A DNA stretch of 64,000 nt from Phycisphaerae bacterium (GTDB taxonomy: Bacteria; Chloroflexota; Anaerolineae; 4572-78; J111). A program made the position numbers and the translations under genes. Shown here in pieces: positions 1 through 8,907 of the stretch; the stretch's first letter is position 1, and each line of letters starts with the position of its first letter. Under the pieces are notes generated by a model. The model was not told where the DNA came from. It ran no database searches and saw nothing but the letters and a program-made list of their open reading frames with translations. The stretch spans positions 71,289-135,288 of the forward strand of contig JANQQF010000006.1 of assembly GCA_028285035.1 (NCBI GenBank). The letters are read 5' to 3'.

Positions 1-2
1 TC

Positions 3-1283
3 GGCTACAGTATGATGACTGGGATGCAGAAGTATTACTTCCCGCTCAATCATCGCATCCGGGAAAGCCTTGGGAACAAAAAAGTCTTATCTGTCTTTGG
101 CGGCCCCCACCCCACCTTTTTTCCCGATATCATTCACGAAAATGGCGTTGATGGCGTCTGTGTTGGTGAAGGTGAAGGGCCATTGGTCGATCTGGCGAAT
201 GCCCTAGACAATGGCGGCTTTCAGCCGGACATCCCCAATTGGTGGTTTGATGTCGAAGGTGAAATCGTCAAAAATCCGGTCCGGCCACTCATCCGTACAC
301 TAGGCGATCTGCCGATGCCAGATCGGGAGTTGATCTACGGCAAGCACGCTCCCACCCGTAACAGTCCTATCAAACATTTTATGGCCAGCCGAGGGTGTCC
401 TTATCACTGCACTTACTGTTTCAATCATGCTTGGTATAAGCTCTACACTCGCGAGAAACGAGGCTACCAGCGCAGCGTTGACTCGGTCATTGAGGAGGTC
501 AATTGGATTAGAGAACGGTATCCACTGGAGCAAGTTGTTTTCTTAGATGATTTATTCATCATCTATCTGGACTGGCTTGAAGAGTTTGCCGCCAAATATC
601 CAAAAGAAGTGGGATTACCCTTCTTCTGTAATGTTCGTTCCAATCTGCTCACCCCGGAAAAAGTGGCCTTGCTCAAAAAAGCGGGCGCGAACACGGTCAG
701 TATGGGGATCGAGGCGGGCAATGATCGCCTGCGAAATGATCTGCTGAAACGGAAAATGTCTCGCGAAACCATCATCGAGAGCGGACGAATGCTACACGAA
801 GCAGGCATCAACTTGACTGCAACAAATATTCTGGCCTTGCCCAGCGGCACGCTTGAAGATGATTTTGATACGATGCGTCTCAATGCCGAAACGAAGGTCA
901 AGTACGCCCACGCCTTTCTATTCCAACCCTATCCCGCCACTGAATTGGGTGAATTTGCCGAGCAGAACGGGCATATGGCGGGCAGTTTTGAAGATATTGG
1001 GGCCATCGCTTGGGATAGCTCAATCTTGGTTCGGGATGAAAAAGAGAAGAACCAGATGGAAAACCTACAACGGTGGTTCGCCTTGGGTGTCGAGTTTCCT
1101 TGGTTGGAGCCAATTATTCGCATCCTGATCAAAGCCCCCCGTAACCGACTCTTTGATCTGACCTATTGGTGGGTCCACAAACTATGGAAGGGTTGGGCCA
1201 TCACCCAGCGGGTTCACCCTATCAAAATCACTCCCAAAGTCATTTGGGAAAATGCTAAACACTTTATGCAAATGGATGCCTAA
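3..1283 (+). CDS. B12-binding radical SAM protein (5' end outside window)
   Basis: The reading frame is open to the left edge, and the first visible residues (GYSMMTGMQ) already lie inside a cobalamin-binding Rossmann domain, so the true start is upstream. The B12-binding fold shows its GGPHPT and GEGEG motifs at about residues 30-55, counting from the ATG at 12. The radical SAM core follows with CxxxCxxC at C129, C133 and C136 ([10 protein letters not shown]), which binds the 4Fe-4S cluster that cleaves S-adenosylmethionine. No DxHxxG cobalamin-ligand motif is visible in the part present. Such class B enzymes commonly do methyl transfers or ring chemistry on lipids, cofactors or natural products, and the substrate cannot be told here. 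The next gene starts 2 nt after the stop and is of the same superfamily, so the two are co-transcribed. Confidence 0.85.
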   Translation, partial: GYSMMTGMQKYYFPLNHRIRESLGNKKVLSVFGGPHPTFFPDIIHENGVDGVCVGEGEGPLVDLANALDNGGFQPDIPNWWFDVEGEIVKNPVRPLIRTLGDLPMPDRELIYGKHAPTRNSPIKHFMASRGCPYHCTYCFNHAWYKLYTREKRGYQRSVDSVIEEVNWIRERYPLEQVVFLDDLFIIYLDWLEEFAAKYPKEVGLPFFCNVRSNLLTPEKVALLKKAGANTVSMGIEAGNDRLRNDLLKRKMSRETIIESGRMLHEAGINLTATNILALPSGTLEDDFDTMRLNAETKVKYAHAFLFQPYPATELGEFAEQNGHMAGSFEDIGAIAWDSSILVRDEKEKNQMENLQRWFALGVEFPWLEPIIRILIKAPRNRLFDLTYWWVHKLWKGWAITQRVHPIKITPKVIWENAKHFMQMDA

Positions 1284-1285
1284 CG

Positions 1286-2641
1286 ATGGAATTACGAAAA
1301 ATCATTTTAATTCACCCCGGCCGAGAGGGCCGTATTTTTGGCAAAGCCCCAGCCGTCCCCTACACCTTGATGCGTCTAGCTTCGCTAGTACCTGATGAGA
1401 TTGAGGTTGAGATTTGGGACGAGGATTGGGAATTTCTGGACCATAAAATTCAGACGTTGGGGCCACATGACTTGGTTGGTATCACCGCCAAGACGTTAGC
1501 CATTGAAACCGCTGAACGATATGCTAATTTAGCCCATGCCGCAGGGGTACAAACCGTGGTCGTCGGTGGCTCACATGCCACCCTCCTGCCAGAAGACGTC
1601 GCCCGCTGGGCTGATGTGGTGGTCACAGGAGAGGCGTATCGCACCTGGCCCAAAATCATCGAAGATTTTCAGAATGACCGACTGCAACCCCGTTACAACG
1701 ATACCGAGTGGGCCGATTTAACAGGTGTTGCTCCCCTGACTGATCGGGTAATCGCTCAGGTCAATGAAAGCCACCGCTACTGGAGTCCGATGCTTGAGAT
1801 TACGCGGGGCTGCCCACGAAACTGCTCATTCTGCACTGCTATTCGGGTTAGCGGACAAAAGATGCGTTTTCGTCCTGTGGAGGAGATTGTTGAGGAAATT
1901 GAGCGGCGCAAAATTGATCGCTTCTTTTTAACCGATGATAATTTTGGGCTGGCTTTTGCCATCGACCCCGAATATTGCGAAAAGTTGTTCTTGGCCCTGG
2001 AGAAGTTACCGTTGCGGGGCTGGACCACCCAGGCTGAAATGATGGTAGCCCAATATCCCGAACTCCTCAAATTGGCCCGGCGGGCGCATCTAGACAAATT
2101 CTTTATCGGCTTCGAGTCGATCAACCCCGACAATCGCCGGGAGTTGGGCGGAAAAAGTAAAGGGCTAACCAGCCAATATCAAGAAGCGATTAAAGCCATT
2201 CATCAGCAGGGCATCGGCGTGGTCGGGTTGTTCGTCTTTGGCTTTGATGAGGACACGCCGCAGGTGATGTGGGACACCTGGGAATTTGGCAAACGGTCAG
2301 GCTTGGATAGTATGAGTACAACCATTTTAACGCCCTATCCCGGCACCCCATTTCGAGCCCAACTCATCAAGGAAAATCGACTTATCCCAGAGAAAAGTTG
2401 GCGACATTACGATACGTCCCATGTCGTCTACTATCCCAAGCGGATGTCCGTCGCGGAGTTTGAGCGTGAGTATGATCGCGTCTGTCGCACCATATACTCT
2501 CCCTATCGTATCGCCCAGCGTGGTTTCCGGGCTTTACGCCGTCATCCCCTACGCCGAATGCCCGCCAAAGCCTTTGGCAGTTTTAGCACCGATTACGGCT
2601 ATCGGCGGTTGTTCGCTTGGCGACACGCGTTTGCAACTTAA
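1286..2641 (+). CDS. B12-binding radical SAM protein
   Basis: This 451-residue protein begins with a B12-binding-like Rossmann domain (residues ~1-135, with VVGGSHATLLPED near 93-104 and VVTGEA near 112). The radical SAM core follows, with the cluster cysteines at C176, C180 and C183 (RGCPRNCSFC) and the TRGCP context typical of HpnJ/BchE-like enzymes. The tail (about residue 375 on, basic, Arg-rich) resembles the C-terminal extension of such proteins. It starts 2 nt after the upstream radical SAM gene, implying translational coupling and related substrates. The pair could act one after the other on a hopanoid, a tetrapyrrole or a peptide, but nothing in the window identifies the substrate. 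The family call is firm; the reaction is unknown. Confidence 0.88.
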   Translation: MELRKIILIHPGREGRIFGKAPAVPYTLMRLASLVPDEIEVEIWDEDWEFLDHKIQTLGPHDLVGITAKTLAIETAERYANLAHAAGVQTVVVGGSHATLLPEDVARWADVVVTGEAYRTWPKIIEDFQNDRLQPRYNDTEWADLTGVAPLTDRVIAQVNESHRYWSPMLEITRGCPRNCSFCTAIRVSGQKMRFRPVEEIVEEIERRKIDRFFLTDDNFGLAFAIDPEYCEKLFLALEKLPLRGWTTQAEMMVAQYPELLKLARRAHLDKFFIGFESINPDNRRELGGKSKGLTSQYQEAIKAIHQQGIGVVGLFVFGFDEDTPQVMWDTWEFGKRSGLDSMSTTILTPYPGTPFRAQLIKENRLIPEKSWRHYDTSHVVYYPKRMSVAEFEREYDRVCRTIYSPYRIAQRGFRALRRHPLRRMPAKAFGSFSTDYGYRRLFAWRHAFAT

Positions 2642-2697
2642 GGTATTTTGTTCATACTTACAGACAATTCAGAAGGGGTATTTATCAGCAGCCAATT

Positions 2698-3312
2698 ATG
2701 CTAATCGCCCATCTTGTTCCTGGATATTTTGCAGCGAATTATATCCACAACCGCCAATCTAAAGGCTGGACCAATCTACAAAAAATAGGGATGTGGGGCG
2801 TGGCTTTAGGGAGTACGTCTGCTCCAGACGTGGATGTGATTTACAACGCGCTATTTCGCGGTTTTATCAATCATAGTACACTCTGGACCCATAGTGCGTT
2901 GCCCTACTTGGGACTTGGTTTGATATGGCTGGGATTATATTGGTTTACACCGTGGCGATATGCCCAGATTTTGCTGGGGCTGGCTGTCATCGGGGGATTA
3001 TCCCATTTGGTACTCGATGTCATCGCCCATGGAACCCCGCTACTTTATCCCTTATCGCTAACGATGTTTGGACACCCGCCTCATCGGGTGGTTGAAGGAG
3101 GCCTTTTAGCCTATCTCACTGATCCCATTTTTCTGTTAGAACCAATTGCAGTCACACTTATGAGTAGCCATTGGGTGATGCACCAAAGGCAGGTGAATTT
3201 TAGCGTTCGCACGGGGTTTATCGTTATTTTGTTTTCCCTACTTGTTATCTTCTCAATCGCATTCTTGATATTACTACCAAATATACGACAATTTGTTGGG
3301 CAAGGGGGCTAA
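2698..3312 (+). CDS. YdjM/DUF457-type inner-membrane metal-dependent hydrolase
   Basis: This is a multi-span membrane protein with the family signature pieces: an APDVD motif, the WTHSALPYL histidine motif, and GGLSHLVLDVIAHGTPLLYP. These Asp/His clusters are thought to bind metal. I chose the ATG at 2698 because the product then begins MLIAHLVPGYF, which matches the normal N-terminus of the family. An in-frame ATG at 2617 would add 27 residues and overlap the upstream gene. There is no strong ribosome binding site at the usual distance, so translation may rely on coupling with the radical SAM gene ending 57 nt earlier. The physiological substrate of the family is not established. Confidence 0.75.
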   Translation: MLIAHLVPGYFAANYIHNRQSKGWTNLQKIGMWGVALGSTSAPDVDVIYNALFRGFINHSTLWTHSALPYLGLGLIWLGLYWFTPWRYAQILLGLAVIGGLSHLVLDVIAHGTPLLYPLSLTMFGHPPHRVVEGGLLAYLTDPIFLLEPIAVTLMSSHWVMHQRQVNFSVRTGFIVILFSLLVIFSIAFLILLPNIRQFVGQGG

Positions 3313-3328
3313 GATTTTGGGCTATTCT

Positions 3329-3361
3329 AACCGGTGCCAAAACTGAGTTTTGGCACCAGTT
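3329..3361. terminator. Bidirectional hairpin terminator
   Basis: Two 16-nt arms (AACCGGTGCCAAAACT and its near-perfect complement, one G-T difference) flank a 1-nt centre. The hairpin lies between the convergent YdjM-like gene and ABC permease gene and can serve both strands. Confidence 0.7.
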
Positions 3362-3385
3362 AGTTACTTGTCAATCCTTCTAAAA

Positions 3386-4249
3386 CTACCGGGTCCGATC
3401 TTGAATATCCGTAGACCACGGCATTAACATTTTGCCGAGCCGCTCCAATCCAGTGGTGAACAGCACGCCCAAAAAGGCAATTACCACCAAGCCAACATAC
3501 ATTTTACCCACCGAGAGCGTGGACCAGGAAATCCAGATCAGATAGCCAATGCCCCGATTGGCGGCGACGAACTCGGCAGCGACAATGATCAGGAGGGAGA
3601 CGCCGAGCGAGAGGCGTAAGCCCGTAAAGATCGAGGGGAGCGCCGCCGGGAAGATGACTTTGGCAAAGAGCTGCCAGCCTTTGGCCCCGTAGTTTTGGGC
3701 GGCTTGGACTAACACTGGCTCAATGTGGGTCACCCCGTGGGCGGTGGAGATGAGCACCAGGAAGAAACCAGCGATCACGACGGTTACCACTTTGCTCGCC
3801 TCGCCAAGCCCAAAGATGACGAGCAACAAAGGCAGCAATGAAATTTTGGGAATGGGATAGGTGGCGGCAATAATTGGGTCCATGAAGGCGCGAATACCCT
3901 TTGACCAGCCAATTAGAAGGCCCAAGGGAATGCCCAAAGCCGCACTAATCAAAAAGCCCAAAACGATCCGTTGCAAAGAAATTCCCAAATGTTCCCAAAG
4001 CTCGCCAGACAGAAGCATCTGCCATAGGACCACAGCCACCCGAGTGGGGGGTGGGAAAAAGCGCCGATCCAACAGACCGACTTGGACGACAACTTCCCAT
4101 AACAACAAGACGACAAACGGGGACAAAATCGAGATGATTCTATACATCTGGTCATTGCGAACCTCAACACCAACCCCTGTCCGTCGATAAATTCGCTCAT
4201 CTCCAGATGTTTCAACCTTAACGTTACTCTCTGATAAAGCCATAATCAA
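3386..4249 (-). CDS. ABC importer permease, SsuC/TauC/CmpB type
   Basis: The 287-residue membrane subunit has about six membrane spans after a ~35-residue cytoplasmic N-terminus. The EAA coupling loop is visible as AAQNYGAKGWQLFAKVIFPA near residues 185-205, where it contacts the ATPase. The family imports nitrate, bicarbonate, sulfonates, taurine or thiamine precursors across the inner membrane. The gene overlaps the end of the ATPase gene by 4 nt (4246-4249), the usual translational coupling in these operons, and is the last gene before the shared terminator. The substrate cannot be read from the permease itself. The N-terminal extension is slightly longer than usual, and a start at the second Met (residue 3) is equally possible. 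Confidence 0.9.
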   Translation of the reverse strand: MIMALSESNVKVETSGDERIYRRTGVGVEVRNDQMYRIISILSPFVVLLLWEVVVQVGLLDRRFFPPPTRVAVVLWQMLLSGELWEHLGISLQRIVLGFLISAALGIPLGLLIGWSKGIRAFMDPIIAATYPIPKISLLPLLLVIFGLGEASKVVTVVIAGFFLVLISTAHGVTHIEPVLVQAAQNYGAKGWQLFAKVIFPAALPSIFTGLRLSLGVSLLIIVAAEFVAANRGIGYLIWISWSTLSVGKMYVGLVVIAFLGVLFTTGLERLGKMLMPWSTDIQDRTR

Positions 4250-5037
4250 TCACCTCTTTCCAAGGCTTGGGCCTTATTAACCTCTTCAACCAAGTCGAGC
4301 CAAATGGCTTGGGCAAATTCATTAAATTCAGGCGTCGTCCGAATAGACATCTCTCGGGGGCGGGACAAGGTTATGTCATAGCTACTCTTGATATGGCCCG
4401 GATTGGCCGCCATCAAAACAACTCGATCCCCTAAAATGACCGCTTCCTCAATCGAGTGAGTGACATAGACGACGGTCTTGCGATCTTCCTCCCAAATTCT
4501 CAGCAACTCTTCCTGCATAATCGCCCGCGTCTGGGCATCCAACGCGCCAAACGGCTCATCCATTAGCAAAATTTCAGGATCATTGGCCAAGGCTCTGGCG
4601 ATCGAAACGCGCTGCTTCATCCCCCCAGATAACTGGTGGGGATAGTTGTCAACGAAGCGAGATAGCCCCACTTTATCCAGATATTTTCGGGCAATATCCA
4701 GCCGTTCTTTTTTGGAAATCCCACGCATTTCCAGACCAAACGCCACATTTTCTAGCGTCGTTCGCCAAGGAAAGACCGCGTATTCCTGAAACACGACCGA
4801 ATTAAGAGGGCGATTATTTGTGGCTGAACCACGAATAATTACTTCACCAGAACTCGCATCATACAGTCCGGCTAAAATACGCAAGAGGGTCGATTTACCA
4901 CAGCCGGAAGGACCAATCAGCGAGACGAACTCGCCATCTTGAACCGAGAGGTTGACGTCCTTCAGCGCCTCGACCGTCCCCTGCCGACTGCTGTAGATTT
5001 TGCCGACATCCTTGACTTCTATTTTTGGATTCATCAA
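4246..5037 (-). CDS. ABC importer ATP-binding protein, SsuB/TauB type
   Basis: This 263-residue ATPase has all the standard motifs: Walker A GPSGCGKST, a Q-loop (VVFQEYAVFPWRT), signature LSGGMKQR, Walker B LLMDEPFGALD and switch His in YVTHSIEEAV. The tryptophan after the Q-loop and the overall length place it in the nitrate/sulfonate/taurine/bicarbonate group. It energises the permease encoded immediately downstream, which overlaps it by 4 nt. The binding-protein gene ends 74 nt upstream on the same strand, so the three genes form one operon. No regulatory domain is fused to it, unlike NrtC/CmpC. Confidence 0.93.
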   Translation of the reverse strand: MMNPKIEVKDVGKIYSSRQGTVEALKDVNLSVQDGEFVSLIGPSGCGKSTLLRILAGLYDASSGEVIIRGSATNNRPLNSVVFQEYAVFPWRTTLENVAFGLEMRGISKKERLDIARKYLDKVGLSRFVDNYPHQLSGGMKQRVSIARALANDPEILLMDEPFGALDAQTRAIMQEELLRIWEEDRKTVVYVTHSIEEAVILGDRVVLMAANPGHIKSSYDITLSRPREMSIRTTPEFNEFAQAIWLDLVEEVNKAQALERGD

Positions 5038-5111
5038 TGTCCTTTGAGTTTTTGCTTATAGCCCTGGTGCTATAGACACCAGAGCCATAAGTTGATAATC
5101 GTCCATTCATC

Positions 5112-6428
5112 TTATTGTGGTGGATCGATAACAGGTACGGCTCGACCAAGACGAGCCAAGGCTTCTTCAAGGTAGGTATCAAGGATGACCTGATCTAAAG
5201 GCAGCGGCGCACTCAATTCGGTGTAGCCTCGATCAAAGTGATATTGTTGAAAATCAGCGGTGCTGTCTCGATGGAGATAACCATTGGTATCAAAATAGTA
5301 GGCGACCCCATTTCTAATCGCTGGCTCAGGCACGTTGGTTGTTGCATTAATTGCGAGTACATTTTCATCCGCACGCCATCCTTCACCGTGCAAATCACGC
5401 GCGGCTTGCAAGTAAGCCACCATGAAACGAACACCAATCTCACGATTTTCTGGATCAAGCATCCGTTGCCCAAAGTAGATCACCCCATTCTGCGGCCAGA
5501 AGGTGACTTCATCCCCATTTAACAGGACTGTAGCCGCCCCCTCACCAAGCGCACGAGCGGCCAGGGGGTGTGGCAATAAGGCCGCATCGACAGCCCCATT
5601 CGCTAGGGCTGCAGGCATTTCCGGGAAGGGAATTGCAACCAGTTCAACATCATCAACGGTTAATCCACCCTGTTCCAACCCTTTGGCCACCAAATACTCA
5701 GCCGTACCACGGACAATATTGACCGCTACTTTTCGGCCAGCTAAGTCTGCTGGCTCCGTAACTTCGCCAGACTCAAACAAATCTGTGCGAACCAAAAGCG
5801 GCGCGGCACCAAATCCAGGCGGCTGAGCGGCCATCCCACTCACCACTCTGATGTCCAATTCTTGATCAATGGCATTGAATAGGCCAGGACCAGTCTCACC
5901 ACCACCAACGTCTAACTCACCAACACTCAGGGGAGCAATCATCGGACCACCAGAGCGGAAGGCCTGTAATTCGACCTCCAACCCCTGCTCAGCAAAGTAC
6001 CCTTTTTGCTCGGCCACAAAGAAGGGGGCAAAGGCAAAAATTGGAATATAACCAATTTGAATTGTACCGATATCAGGCAATTCTTCAACACCCGCCGTCA
6101 CTGAAGCATCAGGGTTATTGATTAAGGCCTCTGCCTCTGCAGCTGTCACGATACAAAGCTTCCAGCCGGGTTCAATTAAATCTACATTATCGATTGTAGC
6201 AAAACTATCATCACTTGCAGCCGCAGTGTTGGTCGCGGCAGCGATGGCCGGGAAGGATAACGGGTCTCCATAAAACTTCTCGGCAATCTTTGAGAGCCAG
6301 TCGTCGGCCTGAACGACCACTTCTGAGTCACAAGTCACATCCTGGGCGTGGCTAGGGCTGGGCGCAACCACAAAAACCAACCCTAAGCACAAGAATAATA
6401 ACGTAATTACATGAATAGCCTTCCTCAT
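5112..6428 (-). CDS. LysM-like plus SsuA/NMT1-type substrate-binding protein
   Basis: The 438-residue product starts with a Sec signal peptide (residues ~1-29, ending PSHAQ) with no lipobox cysteine. Next comes a LysM-like module (about 33-95) with the pattern WLSKIAEKFYGDP, bounded by C33 and a Cys in KLCIV that could pair. From about residue 118 a periplasmic-binding fold of the SsuA/NMT1/CmpA class runs to the end (IGYIPIFAFAPFFVAEQKGYF, then GELDVGG). It should capture the importer substrate outside the membrane. LysM normally binds peptidoglycan or chitin, and its fusion to this binding-protein class is unusual. It may tether the receptor to the wall, since there is no lipid anchor. The gene heads the operon with the ATPase and permease and is divergent from a carbonic-anhydrase-like gene. 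Confidence 0.85.
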   Translation of the reverse strand: MRKAIHVITLLFLCLGLVFVVAPSPSHAQDVTCDSEVVVQADDWLSKIAEKFYGDPLSFPAIAAATNTAAASDDSFATIDNVDLIEPGWKLCIVTAAEAEALINNPDASVTAGVEELPDIGTIQIGYIPIFAFAPFFVAEQKGYFAEQGLEVELQAFRSGGPMIAPLSVGELDVGGGETGPGLFNAIDQELDIRVVSGMAAQPPGFGAAPLLVRTDLFESGEVTEPADLAGRKVAVNIVRGTAEYLVAKGLEQGGLTVDDVELVAIPFPEMPAALANGAVDAALLPHPLAARALGEGAATVLLNGDEVTFWPQNGVIYFGQRMLDPENREIGVRFMVAYLQAARDLHGEGWRADENVLAINATTNVPEPAIRNGVAYYFDTNGYLHRDSTADFQQYHFDRGYTELSAPLPLDQVILDTYLEEALARLGRAVPVIDPPQ

Positions 6429-6470
6429 AATGTTCTCCTTATTTTATAAAAAATTAACGAATTAAAACAC

Positions 6471-6510
6471 AAGAGCGGATACAATCCTGGTCAGCTTGTA
6501 TCCGCTCTTT
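6471..6510. terminator. Perfect 14-bp hairpin in the 6429-6784 divergent gap
   Basis: Arms AAGAGCGGATACAA and TTGTATCCGCTCTT flank an ~11-nt loop, and a T run follows on the plus strand. Coordinates are good to about 2 nt. It lies ~45 nt before the start codon of the minus-strand binding-protein gene, so on that strand it sits in the mRNA leader and could attenuate the ABC operon. On the plus strand it would stop antisense transcription from entering the carbonic anhydrase gene. The rest of the gap (6511-6784) is AT-rich and must hold the divergent promoters. No clear -35/-10 pair was identified, but AGGAG precedes the plus-strand gene at about 6776. Confidence 0.55.
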
Positions 6511-6784
6511 TTTAGGGCTTGTCACAACAATAACACTCCTTGTTATCTATAGGCTCCACTACTTAAAATAATATGTCGTTTTTTTGGAAAATCAGATGCG
6601 TTTTATCTCAGAATCTTAACATATGGTTGGAATAATAGTATATGTCTGAACAGATTTTGTCAAGACTTTTTGTGGCTACCCAAAGAAACAATTATTCAAA
6701 AAACATTCTAGTAGTCTTACTGGCTCTTAGCCGTAATATGCATTACTATACGGGAAATTAATTCATACCCTATTTAGGAGCACT

Positions 6785-7516
6785 ATGACATTCCAACAAT
6801 CTCTTGATACTCATTTTCCTGGGGCAATGCGAGAAAGTGATTTTGTCCAACAAGCGTATGACACTCTAGCCCAACAAGGCTTTACCTCAGATAATACAAT
6901 TGCCTGTGTTGGTGTTTGCCGTGATGAACTAACTCGTAGTTTGATTACCTCCATTGAAGACAATTGGGGGAATGTATTCACATTTTCCAGCTTAGCCGGC
7001 ATGTTATTTGCCGGGAAAACAGGCTTTGGCGCGGCCCACGCCCACTCACCCATCGTTGATGGTCGGGAAAGCTATCTCTATGTTGTCATGCCTCATATTG
7101 CGATTGATGGGCAGGGGAAAATTGGTCTTTGTCAGCGTCAGGGCCGAGCAAAGCCGTCCGGCGCCTGTGGCGCATTGATGGCCTTTCGCCAGGAGCTCCT
7201 GGCGGGGCCAGTCGACCTCACCCTTAACTCCGATGACATCGAACAGAGCCTGTTGAAACAACGACTCTCCCGTGAAATCGATGTGGGGATGGTGCCAAAT
7301 TTAGTCGAATTAACTAAGATCACACATCGAGCGATTTTAGCCGATTTGCAGCGGATGATTGGGCTAACCGTCAATTTGGATCAAAATGATTACGCGGTTC
7401 TCAGCGGTATTCAAATTCATGGCCCTGATGAAACACAGTATATTTGGCCTCAAGAACTATATATGATAAAGCACTCTCAGGAAAGTATATTAAATTTGCA
7501 GAATGGTCAAACTTAA
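6785..7516 (+). CDS. LCIB-type carbonic anhydrase
   Basis: The 243-residue protein matches the limiting-CO2-inducible protein B/C family (theta or beta-like carbonic anhydrases) known from algae and some bacteria. The visible signatures in order are NTIACVGVCRDE (C45-R46-D47), a Gly-rich stretch FSSLAGMLFAGKTGFGAAHAHSP (H85/H87), YLYVVMPHIAIDGQGKIG, and RAKPSGACGAL (C128). C45, H87 and C128 are the expected zinc ligands, and the C-x-D pattern resembles the catalytic motif of beta-carbonic anhydrases. The protein would interconvert CO2 and bicarbonate in the cytoplasm. No signal peptide is seen. The start has a good AGGAG 5 nt upstream. It is divergent from the SsuABC/CmpABC-type importer. Family assignment is by motif recognition; activity is inferred. 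Confidence 0.8.
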   Translation: MTFQQSLDTHFPGAMRESDFVQQAYDTLAQQGFTSDNTIACVGVCRDELTRSLITSIEDNWGNVFTFSSLAGMLFAGKTGFGAAHAHSPIVDGRESYLYVVMPHIAIDGQGKIGLCQRQGRAKPSGACGALMAFRQELLAGPVDLTLNSDDIEQSLLKQRLSREIDVGMVPNLVELTKITHRAILADLQRMIGLTVNLDQNDYAVLSGIQIHGPDETQYIWPQELYMIKHSQESILNLQNGQT

Positions 7517-7576
7517 ATAGATATTCTATTAGACCTTATAGTCCATTCTCACAAGTATAAACTGACGGAGGGGTAG

Positions 7577-8854
7577 ATGTCTCGGGCTATTTTACTTAAA
7601 TTTGTTTTTTTAATGATTATATTACTGATATTTACCATTATTAGTTACCCTATATTAACCTACGCCTCGAACCAAGCTTCATCGCCTGGGGATCTAGACA
7701 CGTTATTTGGTACCAATGGAATTATTACTACAACACTTGCCAGCCGGGGCACAGATTTAGCTCTCGATTCTAAAGGTCGCATTCTTGTGGTTGGTGATAA
7801 TACATCCGTTCTTCGCTTTACTGATAACGGAACTCTGGATACAACATTTGGGATTACAGGCGTCATCACTTCAGCAATAACGATGAACGATATCGTGGTA
7901 CAGTCAGATCAAAAAATTGTGATGGCTGGTTATTACACAAATGACAAAGGACAAAAAAGCTTTGCTTTGACTCGTTTATTAGAAGATGGCGCTCTAGATC
8001 TAACTTTTGGTAATAACGGTGTAGTAACGACCACTATAAATCAAACATCAACTGGGACCAGTCTCATCTTACAAACAGATGGCAAATTGGTTGTAGGTGG
8101 AAGCACCAAACCAGCCTCTCATCTTACCGGTTTTGCACTTGCTCGATACAATAATGATGGCTCGCTTGATACAACATTTGGCTCTAACGGTATCATCACT
8201 GATTTACCTAGCACACATATAGGCGGTATCGCTGCCCTAGCTCAACAATCTGATGGCAAATTGGTTGCAGCGGGCACACATGATCAGAACTTTACGCTGG
8301 CCCGCTACACAATATCGGGCGCGATTGATACGACATTTGGCAGTACCGGGGTCATCACCACAAGCTGTGGCAGCAACTGTTTTGGGATAGTTACCGATCT
8401 AGAAATCGATACGAATGGAAAAATTAGTGTTAGTGGGTGGTTTGGGGTAAATGGTATTCTGAATGGTGAAGGACTCCGTTACAATCCAGATGGTTCATTT
8501 GATCAATATTTGACGGACTTAGGTAGAAATGAGTTATATTATCGAGCAATTACATTGGATGATGAAGATAGACTTTATGGAACAGGTTCTTGGCTAAGCT
8601 CGGGTGCAACACCCTATTACTATTTTGCCCGATTTATTGATGGAGTCTATGACTCTTCATTTGAACAGGTTCTTGGCTTGTATGTACCCATTTGGGGAAT
8701 GACTGGCCAGGATCTACTCATTCAATCAGATAAAAAAATTGTAACAACAGGTACCAAAAATAGAACTTTATTTTTAGCTCGTTACTTGGGAGAAGCTGAG
8801 GTAAAGGCATTTGAATTTAAGGTTTATATCCCTACCATTATCCAAAATAAATAA
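7577..8854 (+). CDS. Secreted delta-60 repeat protein
   Basis: A signal peptide or N-terminal membrane segment (residues ~6-28) precedes a string of ~55-60-residue repeats. Each carries the hallmark GDLDTLFGTNGIITT or GSLDTTFGSNGIIT followed by a strand such as QSDGKLVAAG. These delta-60 (TIGR02608-like) repeats are thought to form a beta-propeller outside the cell. About six repeat units can be seen, and the later ones are degenerate. The protein ends FKVYIPTIIQNK, an ending shared in pattern with two other secreted proteins of this window. GGAGG lies 8 nt before the ATG. The gene is monocistronic, with a terminator hairpin starting at its stop codon. The function is unknown. Confidence 0.8.
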   Translation: MSRAILLKFVFLMIILLIFTIISYPILTYASNQASSPGDLDTLFGTNGIITTTLASRGTDLALDSKGRILVVGDNTSVLRFTDNGTLDTTFGITGVITSAITMNDIVVQSDQKIVMAGYYTNDKGQKSFALTRLLEDGALDLTFGNNGVVTTTINQTSTGTSLILQTDGKLVVGGSTKPASHLTGFALARYNNDGSLDTTFGSNGIITDLPSTHIGGIAALAQQSDGKLVAAGTHDQNFTLARYTISGAIDTTFGSTGVITTSCGSNCFGIVTDLEIDTNGKISVSGWFGVNGILNGEGLRYNPDGSFDQYLTDLGRNELYYRAITLDDEDRLYGTGSWLSSGATPYYYFARFIDGVYDSSFEQVLGLYVPIWGMTGQDLLIQSDKKIVTTGTKNRTLFLARYLGEAEVKAFEFKVYIPTIIQNK

Positions 8855-8882
8855 GCGACCTTGAGAAATCTCAAGGTCGCTT
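8853..8882. terminator. Bidirectional hairpin terminator
   Basis: A perfect 13-bp stem (AAGCGACCTTGAG paired with CTCAAGGTCGCTT) has a 4-nt loop and overlaps the stop codon of the delta-60 gene. It lies between convergent genes. Confidence 0.8.
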
Positions 8883-8907
8883 AAAGTTATACAAAATAGT
8901 TACTCAT

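Noticed and set aside
2617..2697. Upstream ATG for the YdjM-like gene
   Set aside because: Would add 27 residues not typical of the family and overlap the radical SAM gene; the ATG at 2698 gives the normal N-terminus.
7577..8854. Repeat region of the delta-60 protein as a DNA repeat element
   Set aside because: The periodicity is explained by protein repeats within one intact reading frame.
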